Below are positions 12,629-25,300 of a stretch of 64,000 nt of DNA, in pieces. The notes beneath the pieces are model-generated. The model was given only the letters and a program-made list of their open reading frames with translations. It had not been told where the DNA came from and made no database searches. Origin of the DNA: Lomentospora prolificans. Taxonomy: Eukaryota > Ascomycota > Sordariomycetes > Microascales > Microascaceae. Position numbers and translations under genes: made by a program. Numbering within the stretch: position 1 is the stretch's first letter; each line of letters begins with the position of its first letter. The stretch is from NCBI GenBank assembly GCA_029532625.1, contig JARFXM010000003.1, positions 3,534,001 to 3,598,000 on the forward strand, written 5' to 3'.

Positions 12629-12797
12629 TTTGGAGAGGAAGAGGAAAGAGAAAAATGGTGTGTGATGGTAAAAATGGAGAAATCGAGGGGTATCAAAGGC
12701 CGGCAATATGGGGGAGAGGAAGGTTGGCGGAGATGCTTTGCGGATCAGAGGATGGAGAGCATGTATTAAGCAGGAGAGATCGGACGGCTTTCGAGGG

Positions 12798-12805
12798 TTT
12801 ATATA
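12798..12805 (-). promoter_or_regulatory. TATA box of the reductase gene
   Basis: The minus strand reads TATATAAA about 170 nt before the reductase ATG at 12628. The word and the distance are typical of strongly transcribed fungal genes with a TATA box. No factor-binding site could be assigned with confidence. Confidence 0.5.
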
Positions 12806-14911
12806 GGTGATGGACCGTTATACCAATGGGTCGGTGGGCGAAGGGGCGAAGAGGCGAAGTGCGAGGCTCCGTTTGCGAGCGGGCATGGACGTTGGGGGAA
12901 TTCACACCTTACCCCCTCCCACCCCCCAAACAGGCCCCGCTAAGGGACCGGGGTCTCAGATACCGAGTATCCATGGTGATTGAACGTAGAGCCGCTTTGA
13001 GTCCGGAGGGCGGCGGAGGGAGATACGGACGTGGGGAGATAGGGTGCAGAGCGAATGTAGAGAGCTCATGGACGGATGCTAATGGTCAACACCGGTCATG
13101 GCCATCCTCATTCCGTCTTGTCCGTTTCTGTAAGAGAAGTGAGCTCGATATCTCAGACAACTGAGATCCCGAAGAGGGAGGAGAATCCCGCGCGAACCAG
13201 CGCCCGGAGAGATTTGGGCCTGTATCAGAGTCTGACCAAATCCCGAAGCTGTCTCTCCCATGGCGAGGGAGAGAGTCGAGGAGAGGTTGTGGAAGTTAGG
13301 TTGTGCCTGCTTGTACATGTATGTGTACATGACGCCTCGGAGCCATTGAACTCGAACGGTTTGACCACCGACGTACTGTTGTGCTGCTTGCTAAGACCCC
13401 TACAAGCTAGCCAAGGGGCTGTAAATGTGCCCTGGAATTTTAGGCAGGTTTAGGTTAGCTGGACACGGCGCTAAGCCCGCCATGTCGCACGCTATGCCAG
13501 GGAGCGCTTGGGCCGGCGGGCTTCTTAGGCTCTCCTCACTAGACTCGGTTGGCAAAGGTATTCCACCTCCAGCTGCTTAGTAGCCAGGCAGAGACACACT
13601 GGAGCGCCAGCCCTGCACTCTGCCGTCGGTCGGCGCAGCGCGCCTGGCTCAATGCTCGGCCTTACCCATGTGGTTCTATGGAACCTTTAACGGCCTGGCT
13701 TGGTGGGAATGGCCATGGCGGACAACGCGTGGTTTCGGGAGCCTACGGCAGAATAGAATTAGTGATAGGTGAATAAAATCTAAAATAAAAATAAAAATGA
13801 AAAATAAAAAATATAAAAAAAAAAAAGAGAGAAAAGCAAAATACAACATACACAACATACACCCAACGAAAGATGGGCGACCGTTTCCCCGGGAGGGTTG
13901 ACGGCCAGGGAATCTCCGGACCCTGTCCCCTAAGGAACCCCGATGCATTAACCAGGTTAGGGGCCATCTTCCCCATCGGACATCCGGTTGGGGGAACAAC
14001 AAATGGGCTCGGCATTATCGACTCCTGCGTCCCGTTTTCTTTTTCTTTTTCTTTTTTTTTTTCTTTTCTTTTCTTTTTTTTGTTTCTTTTGTCCCTTTCT
14101 ATTCGTTTGACTCGGGCATTGCTCCAAGTAATTCCCTGCCAACATGCCAGACCCCATCCAAAGACAGGATTCTTCAATCACTTTTGTTTAGAATTGCAGA
14201 CCATCCATGTTTGCCAACAACACCCGCAGGTCGTTTGAGCCCAAGGCTACTCGCGTGGAAAGAAACAGGCTCTTTCATCTTTCCGCAATGCTCGTGCGCT
14301 CAACTAAGGTTGAAGTCAATTTTAGGTTGCGCGGTAAGCCCAATTTGGGGCCTTGCCGCCTACAGGGATGTGGGTGGCCCTTCAAGGGTTGCATTTGCCA
14401 ATGGAGGCTTCTAAATTTGGGAATCCCGACTTGACTTGAAATGGAAAGAACACGACGATGCATGGACGCATCAGCAGGTCATCATGGGCCGACGACATCC
14501 CTGCCACTGTTAGATTATGTAATGCCAGCTGGCCTCTCAATGCCGCGCCCATCATGATGCATCTCATGCTGCCAAATGAATGCCATGGATGGTGTGCCCT
14601 CATTCAATGAACGAATCAATGAATTAGGCCCATCTTCGCTCCGCTCCCTTCCTAAGCTCCAAGGATGGGGAACGATCGGAAACGCGAATGCGGAAGGCCC
14701 TTGATTCATGCATGACCACGATCGGTTAGGATATCTTGGCCGGGTTCAAGGCCGAATCACCGGCGTCTCGACGGCTAGAATCCGGCGGCTGGTGCGCCAT
14801 CATCGATCCAATGAGCAATCGGTCTCGCAACGTGATGAAGCGGTGCGCTGGCGAACTCCACCCACACCCGGTCCTGAATCATGACCCAAGTTCCTTTAAA
14901 GACAACCATTG

Positions 14912-14934
14912 TTTTTTTTTTTTTTTTTTTTTTT
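14912..14934. repeat. Poly(T) tract, 23 bp
   Basis: An uninterrupted T run in non-coding DNA between the reductase and the Pig1/Cmr1-like gene. No flanking target-site duplication was evident by eye. Confidence 0.7.
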
Positions 14935-15825
14935 GGGCTTACGCCCCAGTGACATACATGTATCTCGGGTAAGCGCCTACATCCAACTCCGCCTCGTCGT
15001 CGGTCCAAGAACTGAAGATTCGGGCCCGAAATCAACGAAACTTCTTCTCTATTCCTCCATTCCCAACCCATGGTAGTCCGTTCAAGTCTTGCGACCCCCC
15101 TGCGGGAGAGTTGGCCAAAGGCGGAGGGGGAAAGGGCCCGATAGCTCTCTTCATGGCTCCGTCGTGGGTGTCCGCGATGCTTCCATCCGTGTTTTAGCCC
15201 TCGTTACACTCCTCTAGGATGCTAGAACTAGTGCACTAAATAGAAGAGAGCAATAACAAGGCTGGAAATATTGCTGTTTTGTTGAGGGAAACTTCCTCAT
15301 AGATAAGTCGCGCTGAGGAGCTCGAAACTGGCGCAGGTGAGGAGGTTCTGAGATAAAAGCACCCTCCGATGTGTGCTTCCGCTGACTCTTCGCAGTATTT
15401 GCTACGAGACAAACAGCGCCGCGTCGGGTGGGTCTGACTTTCTAGAAGTGCACATGTGCAGAACGAGGATGAGACTGAAGACTTCAATGGTATTATAATT
15501 TTCCTCTCTCCTAGTAGCTACCCTTGTCCGTCAACCTAACCATCCTTTCAACAAGCCTGGCAACGTCGCCGACGACCTTCCAACTACGCCAGGTTAGCTA
15601 TCTCTACAAATTTATCGGAGGAGTTCATATTGTTCCGTTGAATTTGATCTTCTGCTCAGTGAAGACATGTGAGGCTTGCGGCCCAACTCGGTAGGCGACA
15701 AGAGAATTGATAGCAATCAATTGATCTCATATGGATCCTACACCGAGAACGAGCGGATTATCTGTGTAAGCTGCAACCCAACATGACTTTTGGATAAAAG
15801 CGAAGAAGAAGAGGAGGTTTAATTG

Positions 15826-15851
15826 AAAAAAAAAAAAAAAAAAAAAAAAAA
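15826..15851. repeat. Poly(A) tract, 26 bp
   Basis: An uninterrupted A run about 300 bp downstream of the regulator's stop codon. It might mark an old retroposition, but I see no coding remnant next to it. Confidence 0.7.
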
Positions 15852-16155
15852 GAAACCGACACTGCTGGGATATTCCAAACACTCTGTTGTCAGTTTCCGT
15901 CATATATTTTGAGAGAAAGCCTTCTTTTTCGGCTCTCGGAAAACGCCTGGCGCCGTACCCTTCCTACCTGTGAATCCTGTCCGCCCGAGGTGTATATAAG
16001 AACGTAATAGTGAGAATTTCGACCAGAGATAAAAAGAGTGACAAAAGTGAGAACACCATCTCCTCTAGCCTTGGAACACAAGGAGTGAGCCTATGCAAAA
16101 CAAAACAAAAACAGAACAAAAGAAAAAGAGGAAAGAAAAAGAAGAAAGGGATATT

Positions 16156-19100
16156 TCACACAACCATGGACCCCATGCCATCCATAGCCCAATGGCTCTC
16201 CAACATGACGAGTTTTCGCTTAATACCATCTCCAATACGAGTGCTTATACCCTCGCTGAGCGCAGAAATCCCGTATTCCAGCACGTTTGATGCCTTGTCA
16301 AGACCCACGGTTGTGCCGTCTTGCCTGGTCAGAACGGCAACACCGTCTCCAGACCAGAGATAGGAGATTATAGCAGGATCTTCCGGCGTGACCTGGTCTA
16401 TTGCCACGAGATCGCCGCCCTCGGCCTTCATGGGAGTTGCTGAGCTTTTGTTGGTCGGTGTTGGTGTTTCTCCCCGGTCTCCCCTACTCTTGCCAATCGG
16501 CGAAGATTGCGGGGTAAGCATAGGCGAGGTGCGATGTGTTTGATGCCTTTGGAGCTCCGGATCCAGTCTGCCGATGCTATCAGTCCACAAGATAAGGACC
16601 GCCCTATAGATAGCCGCTGTCCACCAGCTCGGCCGCCGAGTCACCGGCATCAAACGAACAAGCCTCATAACTTGCCCGGAATGGAAAATAGCCTCTTCAC
16701 GGTTGAAAATGCATCGCTTATATCGTTGGGAAAGCTCCCACATTGATCCATCAAAGCTTTCACGACGAGCAAGCCTCTCAACTTCGGGAAAATCCGTAAC
16801 AGCATTGACAGAGATCAAGTGGTATAGAACAAGGTTGCACTGTGTAATGTAGCAGCCCGGGCTCTGTTTATAGACCGCGATCGAGAGCTCGTACCACTTT
16901 TGCAGCAATCCTTGGACCTCCTCTAGTCGATGCATGGTGCTCGACTTTGTGGGAGTCCGCGATGGCGAGCATCGGGTAGAAAGAGTCTCTGTAAAGCAAG
17001 AAAGCATATGCCGCACGTGGCAGAGCAGAGATTGAAGAGGGTGGAGGAGCAATCGAAGCTGCATGGGCGTCACGCTTCCTTGTCTCCTCGCTAGATTGTC
17101 GTGGAGGAAGTCGTGGAACAGATCGCACAAAGAGGGGGTTAGTGAAGACGAGCTGAGGGCCTGCGGGTTGACATTGACCTCGCCTCCAAACAGCTTCTGG
17201 ACATTTGAGCACCATTCCTCAGCGCTGGTTGACATCCACAGAACATCAGGCCCAGGTAGTGGACAACGCAGGTCTGAGATGGCTAGTATCGGCGCGGAAT
17301 CATGGAACAGGCTTAGTTCCTGATCAACCATCACCCAGTTATACACGAGCCTAGGTGAATACATGTTAATGCTCCACTACAGTAATTAATAACTTATGAG
17401 GGTGTTATATACCTATTTTGCTGCTCGTGATGAAGCCAGCCGCGCCATTGCAGCTCTGGACTCGCTTGTCCATTCATGACAGGGATCATGGAGGCTTGGG
17501 ATTCAAAGAAGCCTGCATGTTTGAGCATCTAGTTTATTGCTCCGGTTAGGTTCTTTCCTGAATCAAACCTCGGGGGCAAAGAGATGGTCAAGACTTACCG
17601 AAAGGTACATTCCCCGCTGCCCCATAGCGATATCCATCAGCCACTTGTCACCACTCCAAGCCCCAAGAACTGTAAAGAGTAGAGCGCACCGAAGTGCAAC
17701 AGGATCCGCAGAGAATTCTACGTTCTTTTCAATAGTATCGAATAAAGATATGCGACAAGTCTCCGTCAGACCAGCTGCGAGGTACCTCGCCTCCGCCATT
17801 GGGACGACTGAAGCTCCTTGGGCAATCATTAAGAGGAGCAGAAGAGTCGACGCTTGATTGTTGAGCAACATCTTGTTGGGATCAATGCAGCCTCCAATAA
17901 CTAAGGTATAATAGCTGGAAAGACTCCGTATGTGGCTGCGGAGGAAGTATTCCAACATCTTGTTGGGGGGCAGAACAATAAAGTTGAAATTATCAGGGCT
18001 CGGATATCCGGTCTTTTGGAAATTGCTCATGCCACCCCGATGGATTTCCAAAGCCTTATGCAGGAATGACTGTGTCATGGCGAGCATTTTATCCCGAGTC
18101 CTTTGCGTCATAGGAATGACAGCAGCAAGATCAGAGGCGTCCCAATCGGCTCGCTCAAGGTACTTCTCCAAAGAGGTCCAGTAATTCTCTTCCTTGGACC
18201 GCTGCTCGAGGCATTCCAAATGTACTATAGCTGTACGGGGACATGACGCCGAGTAAATCGGGGGGTTACACCGCGCAAGCGGCCATGCTGATTCCGCCGC
18301 GATCACGACCTCAAACTCTGGAATCATACCATCGATCATCATCGTCGGGCGAGGTTCCATGGGCCTGCGCATATTATCATAGTCTCCTGACGATAGAATG
18401 CCGGTACTACTCGTATGGATGGATCCCTGAGAGGACGTAGATGTCATAGGCTCTGATCCGGAAGACGCGTCGCTCAACTCCGTAAAGGTTGGAGGGAGAT
18501 GAGCGTTTCTGAGGTGGAGCTGATTGGTATACATATCCAATTCGAGCGGGTAATCCGGCCACATGAGAAGATCCTGGTAGTTGGGGTCGGGGGAAACAAA
18601 ATCTCCGCCGAGAGGCAGCATATCGTCGAGCCCATCCATTCGGCTGGTGGGCGAGGAAAAGGCCTCTGGGCTGGGTTGGAAGGTCAAGGACGGCGTTCTG
18701 CGAAGCGCTTCGGCAGTTCTCGGGTCCATCGATGAAATAGGTGAGCCTAGTGGGGTAATATGCGTAACCGGAGTGTTCGGCTTAGGTAGTGTTGTCGAGT
18801 CAATATCCATGAAAGCAACAGGTGGCATCATAGGTTGAACCTGAGGAGCGGCAGGAGGGGGCATCATGCCGGTGGTGTTGCTAAACGCAGCGCTCGCTTG
18901 AGCAGCCCTTGCGGCTGCCTTGGAAGAGCGACGGGCAAATCTAGCAGCACATGGGAGGTTCTTCTCGACGCATCGTGCACAAGGGACCCTCTTATCGCAC
19001 CCGGTCTTTGCATTTGCGCAATTCTGGCACGCAATCGGTGTCCTCCCAGCTATTGTAGGGACACCTCCGGGCAATGGTTCCATGGGATCTCGTGCCTCAT

Positions 19101-19319
19101 GGTAAGTGGAATGATGCCTCTGAAGCAGATCTCTCCTTGCAAAGGAGAGTTGACAAGCGCTGCATCTGTGCGGCTTGACATTTGTGTCTAGTCCAAGATT
19201 GTTAGTCAAATGCGAATCGCCCTCCACATCTCTTTCAAAGTCTTACGGCTCGGAATATGCCTCTCTAGGTGCTCTTTTCGTGTGAAAGACTTTCCACAAT
19301 AAGCACAGAAGACGACCAT
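16156..19319 (-). CDS. CMR1: Pig1/Cmr1-type melanin transcription factor (C2H2 + Zn2Cys6)
   Basis: Four exons (19319-19247, 19187-17599, 17528-17413, 17350-16156) encode 990 residues. Introns have donors GTAAGA, GTAAGT and GTATAT and acceptors in TAG; the first carries the branch site TGACTAAC. The N-terminus holds two C2H2 fingers: CAYC with the His pair at 21 and 25, and CSAC with His49/His54. A Zn2Cys6 cluster follows (Cys 78, 81, 88, 94, 97, 104). This unusual combination defines the Pig1 (Magnaporthe) and Cmr1 (Colletotrichum) regulators, which control melanin reductase and PKS genes in mycelium. The intron splits the second zinc-ligand His of finger 1, and joining restores it exactly. 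The C-terminal half resembles the fungal-specific transcription factor domain, with the motif LVYNWVMVDQELSLF. The start at 19319 puts MVVFCAYC first, as the family expects, although the frame stays open upstream to 19844. It lies on the same strand as the reductase gene, a probable target. Confidence 0.92.
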
Positions 19320-22300
19320 GGTATCGAAGGTTCGGGATGTGCAATAGTCGAATATCTGCAGACTATGGGCTGATGAGAGACGCTTCCGGAAACAAAGATT
19401 TCGCTCCACGCATCTAGCACCGAGGTCCGTCAACGGACTGGCCTCCAAGATGATATACAAAATTTCTTGGAAGGTCCTGGTCAGAAAGATACTGATGAGC
19501 AGTAAGAAATAGTAAGGACGCCCCGCAGAGGACGGTATAAGTTCGGGTCGGATAGCTGAGAGAGAGGGTCCTGCTTCACCTGTCCAAGGCTGGAGGGCGT
19601 ATAGAACACTTCGAGAATTTCTGATATTGCCTAACGAATGTGAGAGACGCAAGGGACCATTGAGCAGAAGTAAGGGCAGGAAGGGGAGAAAGGTCTGATG
19701 GATGGCCAGATGGGAGGGGACCAGGGATATTAAAGACCAAGAGTTGCGAGCAGAGTGGAGAGGAGGATGACTTCTCACAGAGCAACCAAGCCTCATGTCG
19801 CACACTTGGCTTAGCTTGTTATTCTTATCCTGCCGAGCACACAAATTTAGGTACAGGGGGTGTTACCTGGATGAGCCAGGCCCCAGGACACTGTCCTGGC
19901 TCTGGGATTTTGTGTGTGCAGATGTACGTGTGCGGTCAAGGCGGTGTTCTCGGCAAACCAAAGCGCTTCGAGCCAAGAATTGTACGGTCAGAAGGTGATA
20001 TCTAAGACAACGCATATGCCACCAGTAGTATCTAACGGGGTGCGTCCCCACGGCGTCCTTCAGCCGCGCTGGGGATACATTCACTATCGTGTAGGTACGT
20101 AGAGTAGCGCAGCCATGCTCAAGTATGAGGCGGTGGACGGGGTTCTGCCTGGTAAGATATTCTCAACCAGACGAGATTCGCGGTAATGTGTGACACTAGT
20201 GAGTGGCTGGCCAATGCTATGGGTGACACCTATTCTCTTAGAATCCAGCAGAATTCAGCTGGTTTTTCTTGACAATAGTTTATGACTAGTCTATGGCGAT
20301 TCGTACGTTTCTCTTTGAGAACAGCACAAGGGCCGCTCAGGATCTTTGCAGGGTGGAGCAGTCTCAGTCTTGTTCCGAGATCGACCTCGCCAGAGACAGT
20401 CAAAGAGCCAAGCGCCTGGTAGTCCTGATCGAGCAACAAAAGTGCATGTGCAGATTAATACTTGCAGTGGAAATGGTATCACAGATGAGCCAATAATCGG
20501 CAATGAAGGCGCCCACTTGCGGGAAAATGGGGTGACTGGGAAGTGCATGCGTCCCAGTCATCTTGGAGACTCGTTATGGTAGCTAAGTTGAGCGGTACTG
20601 ATTTTGCAGGCAGAATAACGGAGAGGATAGTTCTGTGACGAGCATGCAGTGGCAAAATCGCTGGGTTAATCAGGATATTGTTCCACTGGCTCGGCTTTCA
20701 CAAGAAAGAGAGCCAGGAACCAGAGACAGGAAATAGTCGAACCCTTGAGTTTATGTGGGGATGGGCCGGGGATGGGAGGGGTAGCCGAGGGGTGTGTGGG
20801 TGTGCAGTGTGAGCTAGAAGGTAATTTTGTGGTATCATGCCGAGGTGGTGATTCCAACTACTGACGAAAAAGAGCAAGCGGAGACATCTGCACGACGACC
20901 GCGAGCATAGCGCTTGTTTTCGTGCCATCGGCCAGGTGGCTTGTAGTCAATTGACTAAGACACTTACTCCAGAAGAGAGAGAAACTTTTCTGCAAGGCAA
21001 AAGAGCGGAGTAAGTGATTTGGGGTTTCGATGAAGAGGTAAGAACATACTGACTAGTCATGAGAAAGCGGGTGGATGTGCGCTGGAACCGGCCGGTGGGA
21101 GATCAAGTGGAAGTGCTTTTTCTTCCCCGATTGTTTCCCTTTTTGGCTTAAGCTTTACATCGCACCCACGCTTTCCTGGTTTGGTGGGGACGAGGGACAG
21201 CTGGACTGGTAAGATTAGCAAAAATGAATGAATACAAAGACCGAAGATAATGACACTGGTGGCAATGGCAGAATGTGACCTGCGTAGAAATTGCTTCTGA
21301 GAGATAATGAGCTTGAGGCGTGGTGATCCTAGCGCTGGCAAACACCAGGGCCTCCACCTCCATACCTGCAACGTTCAATGCTGTTTACCTGCCACTCAAG
21401 CCAAATGGAAGAGGCAGACGTAGACGTGGTGGTGGCAGATAGCCGTTGAGTGGATATTGGATATCAATCCACCGTCCGCATCTCCCATGCCTAGCGCCTT
21501 CAGCGGCAATTGGAAGCGTAGATTTGCGGCAGCTAATGCCGGCACTGGCCAGGCCAGGGTACCAATACTCCTTAGTCATTTTTGACCTATCACTTATGCC
21601 CTGCTTCCGCCAGGGCAGGATCGATTGGTTAGCTACGCTTAGGGCCGATCTCTCCATCACTGGCCATTTGAACAAGGCAGGATCAGGTCAGCAGCAAGGA
21701 AGATAGTGGAAAGAGCGGTCCACGCCATCCACTGCTGGCTGGCTATAGCAGTCAGACTACCGAGGGAGGAGCTTCTGGGACTGACCGGTTTGAAGTCACC
21801 ATCGTACAATGGCTTAGCCATGTGAGATATTCAAGCCATGAGAGAGCCTGAAACTCTTGCAATGGAATGCTTGGAGCGAGCGACCCGCAATTCCCACATG
21901 TTTCACTAGCTTCCGCTATCTACAATGGTGTAGGGCTCTTATCTCGGCCTCTCCAGGTTTCCAAGAGGGGAATAGCCAGCCGAGTCTCGGATTAGCTACT
22001 CTTTCCCTAAATTATCTTCACTGCCCTCCAAGCTCGTAGCCTCGGTCGTGCGTGAGGCCACCGCGACCGAGACAGATGGCAGAACGCAGTCCAGCGGCAA
22101 AGCAAGTTACACTCGATATCCTGACAACATTCCATCGGGTAAGTTGGTGTCGCAGCTCTGCTGTACTAGAACTGGGATACCGTATATTCCCGGCTCAAAT
22201 GTCCCTGCAGCGCTAGCCTATCATACACGACACATGTAAGTAGGCATGGACGCAGATACTTGCAGGGAGCCCGAATATCCTGCCCAAGAGGACAACTCAA

Positions 22301-25300
22301 ATGTTTCGTCAATCAGAGGTCACCTTAGTCAACCTAGAACTGCAGTAAGAGGCTTCACATCAAGGCGTCGCGCCGAAATCTGCAGATCCCGGGGCCGACA
22401 TTCGGGAGGCCTTCGTGATAGCCCCACGCCTATCACTTCTTGGCGAGGCCGGCCGTGGTGGCCCAATCCTTTGTTTTCACTCTCCCTTCTCCCCTGTTCA
22501 AGCTCGCAACCAGTTATCGATACGGAGCTTTTATGCACGTAAATTGCCGCGGTTGCAGTGCCAGGGTAGGTCGACCCCCGCTGGCTAGGTAGAATGCTGG
22601 CCTGGTGTCTCACTTCTAACTGATGCAGGTAATAAAAAACAGGAGCCTTAGCTAATCCTCATCAAAAAGCCCCTCGGCCACGAGACCCACTTCCCTCGCG
22701 CCTCGCGAAATCTCTTGGTTGCCGAGGAATCGTGTGTACCCGGATATCATGACGTGTTTAAAATTGTTTTAGGGCTGGGCTCAGACGTTGCGTTTCGGAG
22801 GCTATGTTGTTTGATCTATCTCGTTGAGCGTACAAATCAGACTCAGGCCTCAATATCTGGGATCGCCATCTGGATCCGAGCTACACAGCCAACTAGCTCG
22901 TCAGTGCTGGATTTTGGTCTTCTGGTACCGACTTTGCCGTAGCAACCTTGACTTTGATATATGAACCAAGTGGAGATGGATTCCGGACCGAACCCATTTC
23001 AGGGTGCCAAGTCGTCCGGTATTCTAGATTGTGATAACTATACATTCCCACTCTGCTCTCTTTGTCTGGAACCGCCCTTCGATTGTCTTTTCTTCATAAA
23101 TGGCGAGAAGTGTGGTGAGCCACAAAGGCGGTGACCCCAAGGGTTTCCTCCCAATCCTTTACCTAGACCCCGTGGGGCCTACTATGCGTTAGCTCGAGAA
23201 ATCCAGGGTCTTTACGCTGAAGTTCTTTTTCAGTATCTTTCCGCCAGCTAGTATGGCGAACAGGAACATGCCGCTTCCTAGTTCGAACGGGCCTCCTTGG
23301 AACAAGCAAGGGTTGTAGCACAGCATCGCCGCATCCTTGGGTTACTAAGAAGTTCGCACCCTAGGAGTAACGTTAGACGAAATGTTATCGCGTATAGAAC
23401 ACGAACGCGAAAAGGTTTGAAGCTGTAATGGATCGCGGCCCGGGGATAGGGCGTATACTCAACTGGCTGGTCTGTCGAGGACGCTAGAGCCCTCTCTTAA
23501 GTAGCGTGGGACCCGGAATACACAAATTGAGGCGCCTCACGCAGCCAAGGAAACCACTCGTTCTCAACCTGCGAAGTGGTGTTTGGGTCGGAGACAGTGG
23601 CGACGTGGTCAAAGTGTCGCTCGCTCGTGGAACCAGAAGGACGATAATGTTAGGACGGGAGAAACTGATGATTGTCGATGTCCATCCATTTTGGATGGCG
23701 GATCCCTTTCTCGGGTTTCCGAGGCGGAACTTTTTCTTCTTTTTCTTTCCTGCCCTATCTATTAAAATAGAAATTCTGCCTCTGCTTTGTGCAACCATAC
23801 TCTTTTCCCCTAAACCTACGAATAGGAAGGTCTGAGCGGATCTCGGAATAAACAGCTCAGCCGTTACAAGGTGCGGATCTGGTGGGGGCACCACCCCTTG
23901 TCGAGAGCACCAGATCTGAGCCTGGTGTTGGCAATGGCGATTGGGTTTCGGTACGGCACGGACACCTTGTTGCTCCGGCCTTAGAGAGACCCAGCTAAAG
24001 CACTCGCGAAAACACAGGAACTAGTAATGGTAGATCCAACAACAGGCTCGATTGTGGGCAGGCTTGCCACCGCTCTCCCCGTGTTGCTTTCCATCGTCTG
24101 ACCTTGAATTACACCACAGAAGATGGGCGGCGCAAAAGAGGCGGTGGGGGTATTTATAGTGATAGGGAGCTAAATTAAGAACTAGCGTTTTCGTCCCTCT
24201 TTAATGGCCAAACCTGTCCACAAGCCGACAGGAAATAATAGCTCCTTTCCCTTTCGACGAACCCCGCTAGCCCCAGGGGCACTCTGAGGACTAAGAATTA
24301 TATTCTTCCTAGTCATCAAGGTCCCGTTCCCAAAGTTTTGAGCTATTACTTTTACTGAATAGGGGCCGCCTAGACCCTGGGGCTAGACTTAGTTACGAAA
24401 AGGATCATGACCGAAGTCACGCAATCCCAGCGGACCCTTACATTCATCTTAGCAGAGGATACGAAGGTAGATAACCCGGCTTTAGTTCGCTGCCCTCCTC
24501 CAAGCCCTCGTTGAAGGCAAACCCAGGTACATTGCGCATGCATTAGCGCAACTTGAGGAACAGGGGAAAACGGGGAAGCCTGTTCTTGGGTGTTTCAGAT
24601 CTCAAGTATGGGAAGGGGTGGCCTTGGGGATATGGAAGCATACCATGAGCGTGACAATCCTCTATTGGACTAGATGGAGAAGAAAGGCAATTTGAAGTGG
24701 AATATACACTGAAGGCGCGGAAGGCGAAGTTCATTAGCTGCGCTCATACATCTGGTATGAAGTGTTGCAGACCTCTTTGCCTAACCACCGAACAACAGTC
24801 CCAAACACGGTCTTCGATTTCGTAATCGACAACATCTAGCGTTAATCGTATCGTGGATCCTTCCAAAATAACCGCTGATTTCTCTGGCGGCTGTCTATCC
24901 AGGTATGAACTCAATTTTCCTTTCCCAACCAACTTCACTGTCGTGCCTGGTGCTGCTCGGAGTGTAACCCGGGCTATAACACTCAATGGCTGGCTTAGAC
25001 GAAAATCAATCCTGATTGATGTGACTGCTGGATTCAGCGGGGCTCAAGCAGCCAGGCCATTCATGGGTGTACTACCCTTCTTCTGCTGGCTATACGGGCA
25101 GCCACGGCTGCAAGACGCTGCCCGCGGCCATTAATGTCGCCTACCCTTTCGAAGGATTATCCCGATGTCCCCATTCTGGCTTACTTTGCCACTGAATCTT
25201 TCGTCTCTGCATCGATTTAGATTCTCTGAAACCGGCAATCCCTTGCCATGGCCAACAATCAGTTTGGAGAGCTAACTCGGATTTGTGAGAAAATGACTGC

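Larger units (their letters stand above)
12806..16155. other. Intergenic between reductase and melanin-type regulator
   Basis: About 3.3 kb without a supported gene. It contains an A-rich block around 13772-13840, a pyrimidine block at 14034-14100, a 23-bp T run at 14912-14934 and a 26-bp A run at 15826-15851. The right end must hold the 3' UTR of the regulator and the left end the reductase promoter. Confidence 0.55.

Noticed and set aside
12115..12696. Ser/Pro/Ala-rich 193-codon frame within the reductase gene
   Set aside because: It overlaps the reductase in another frame on the same strand; its composition follows from the codon bias of the true frame.
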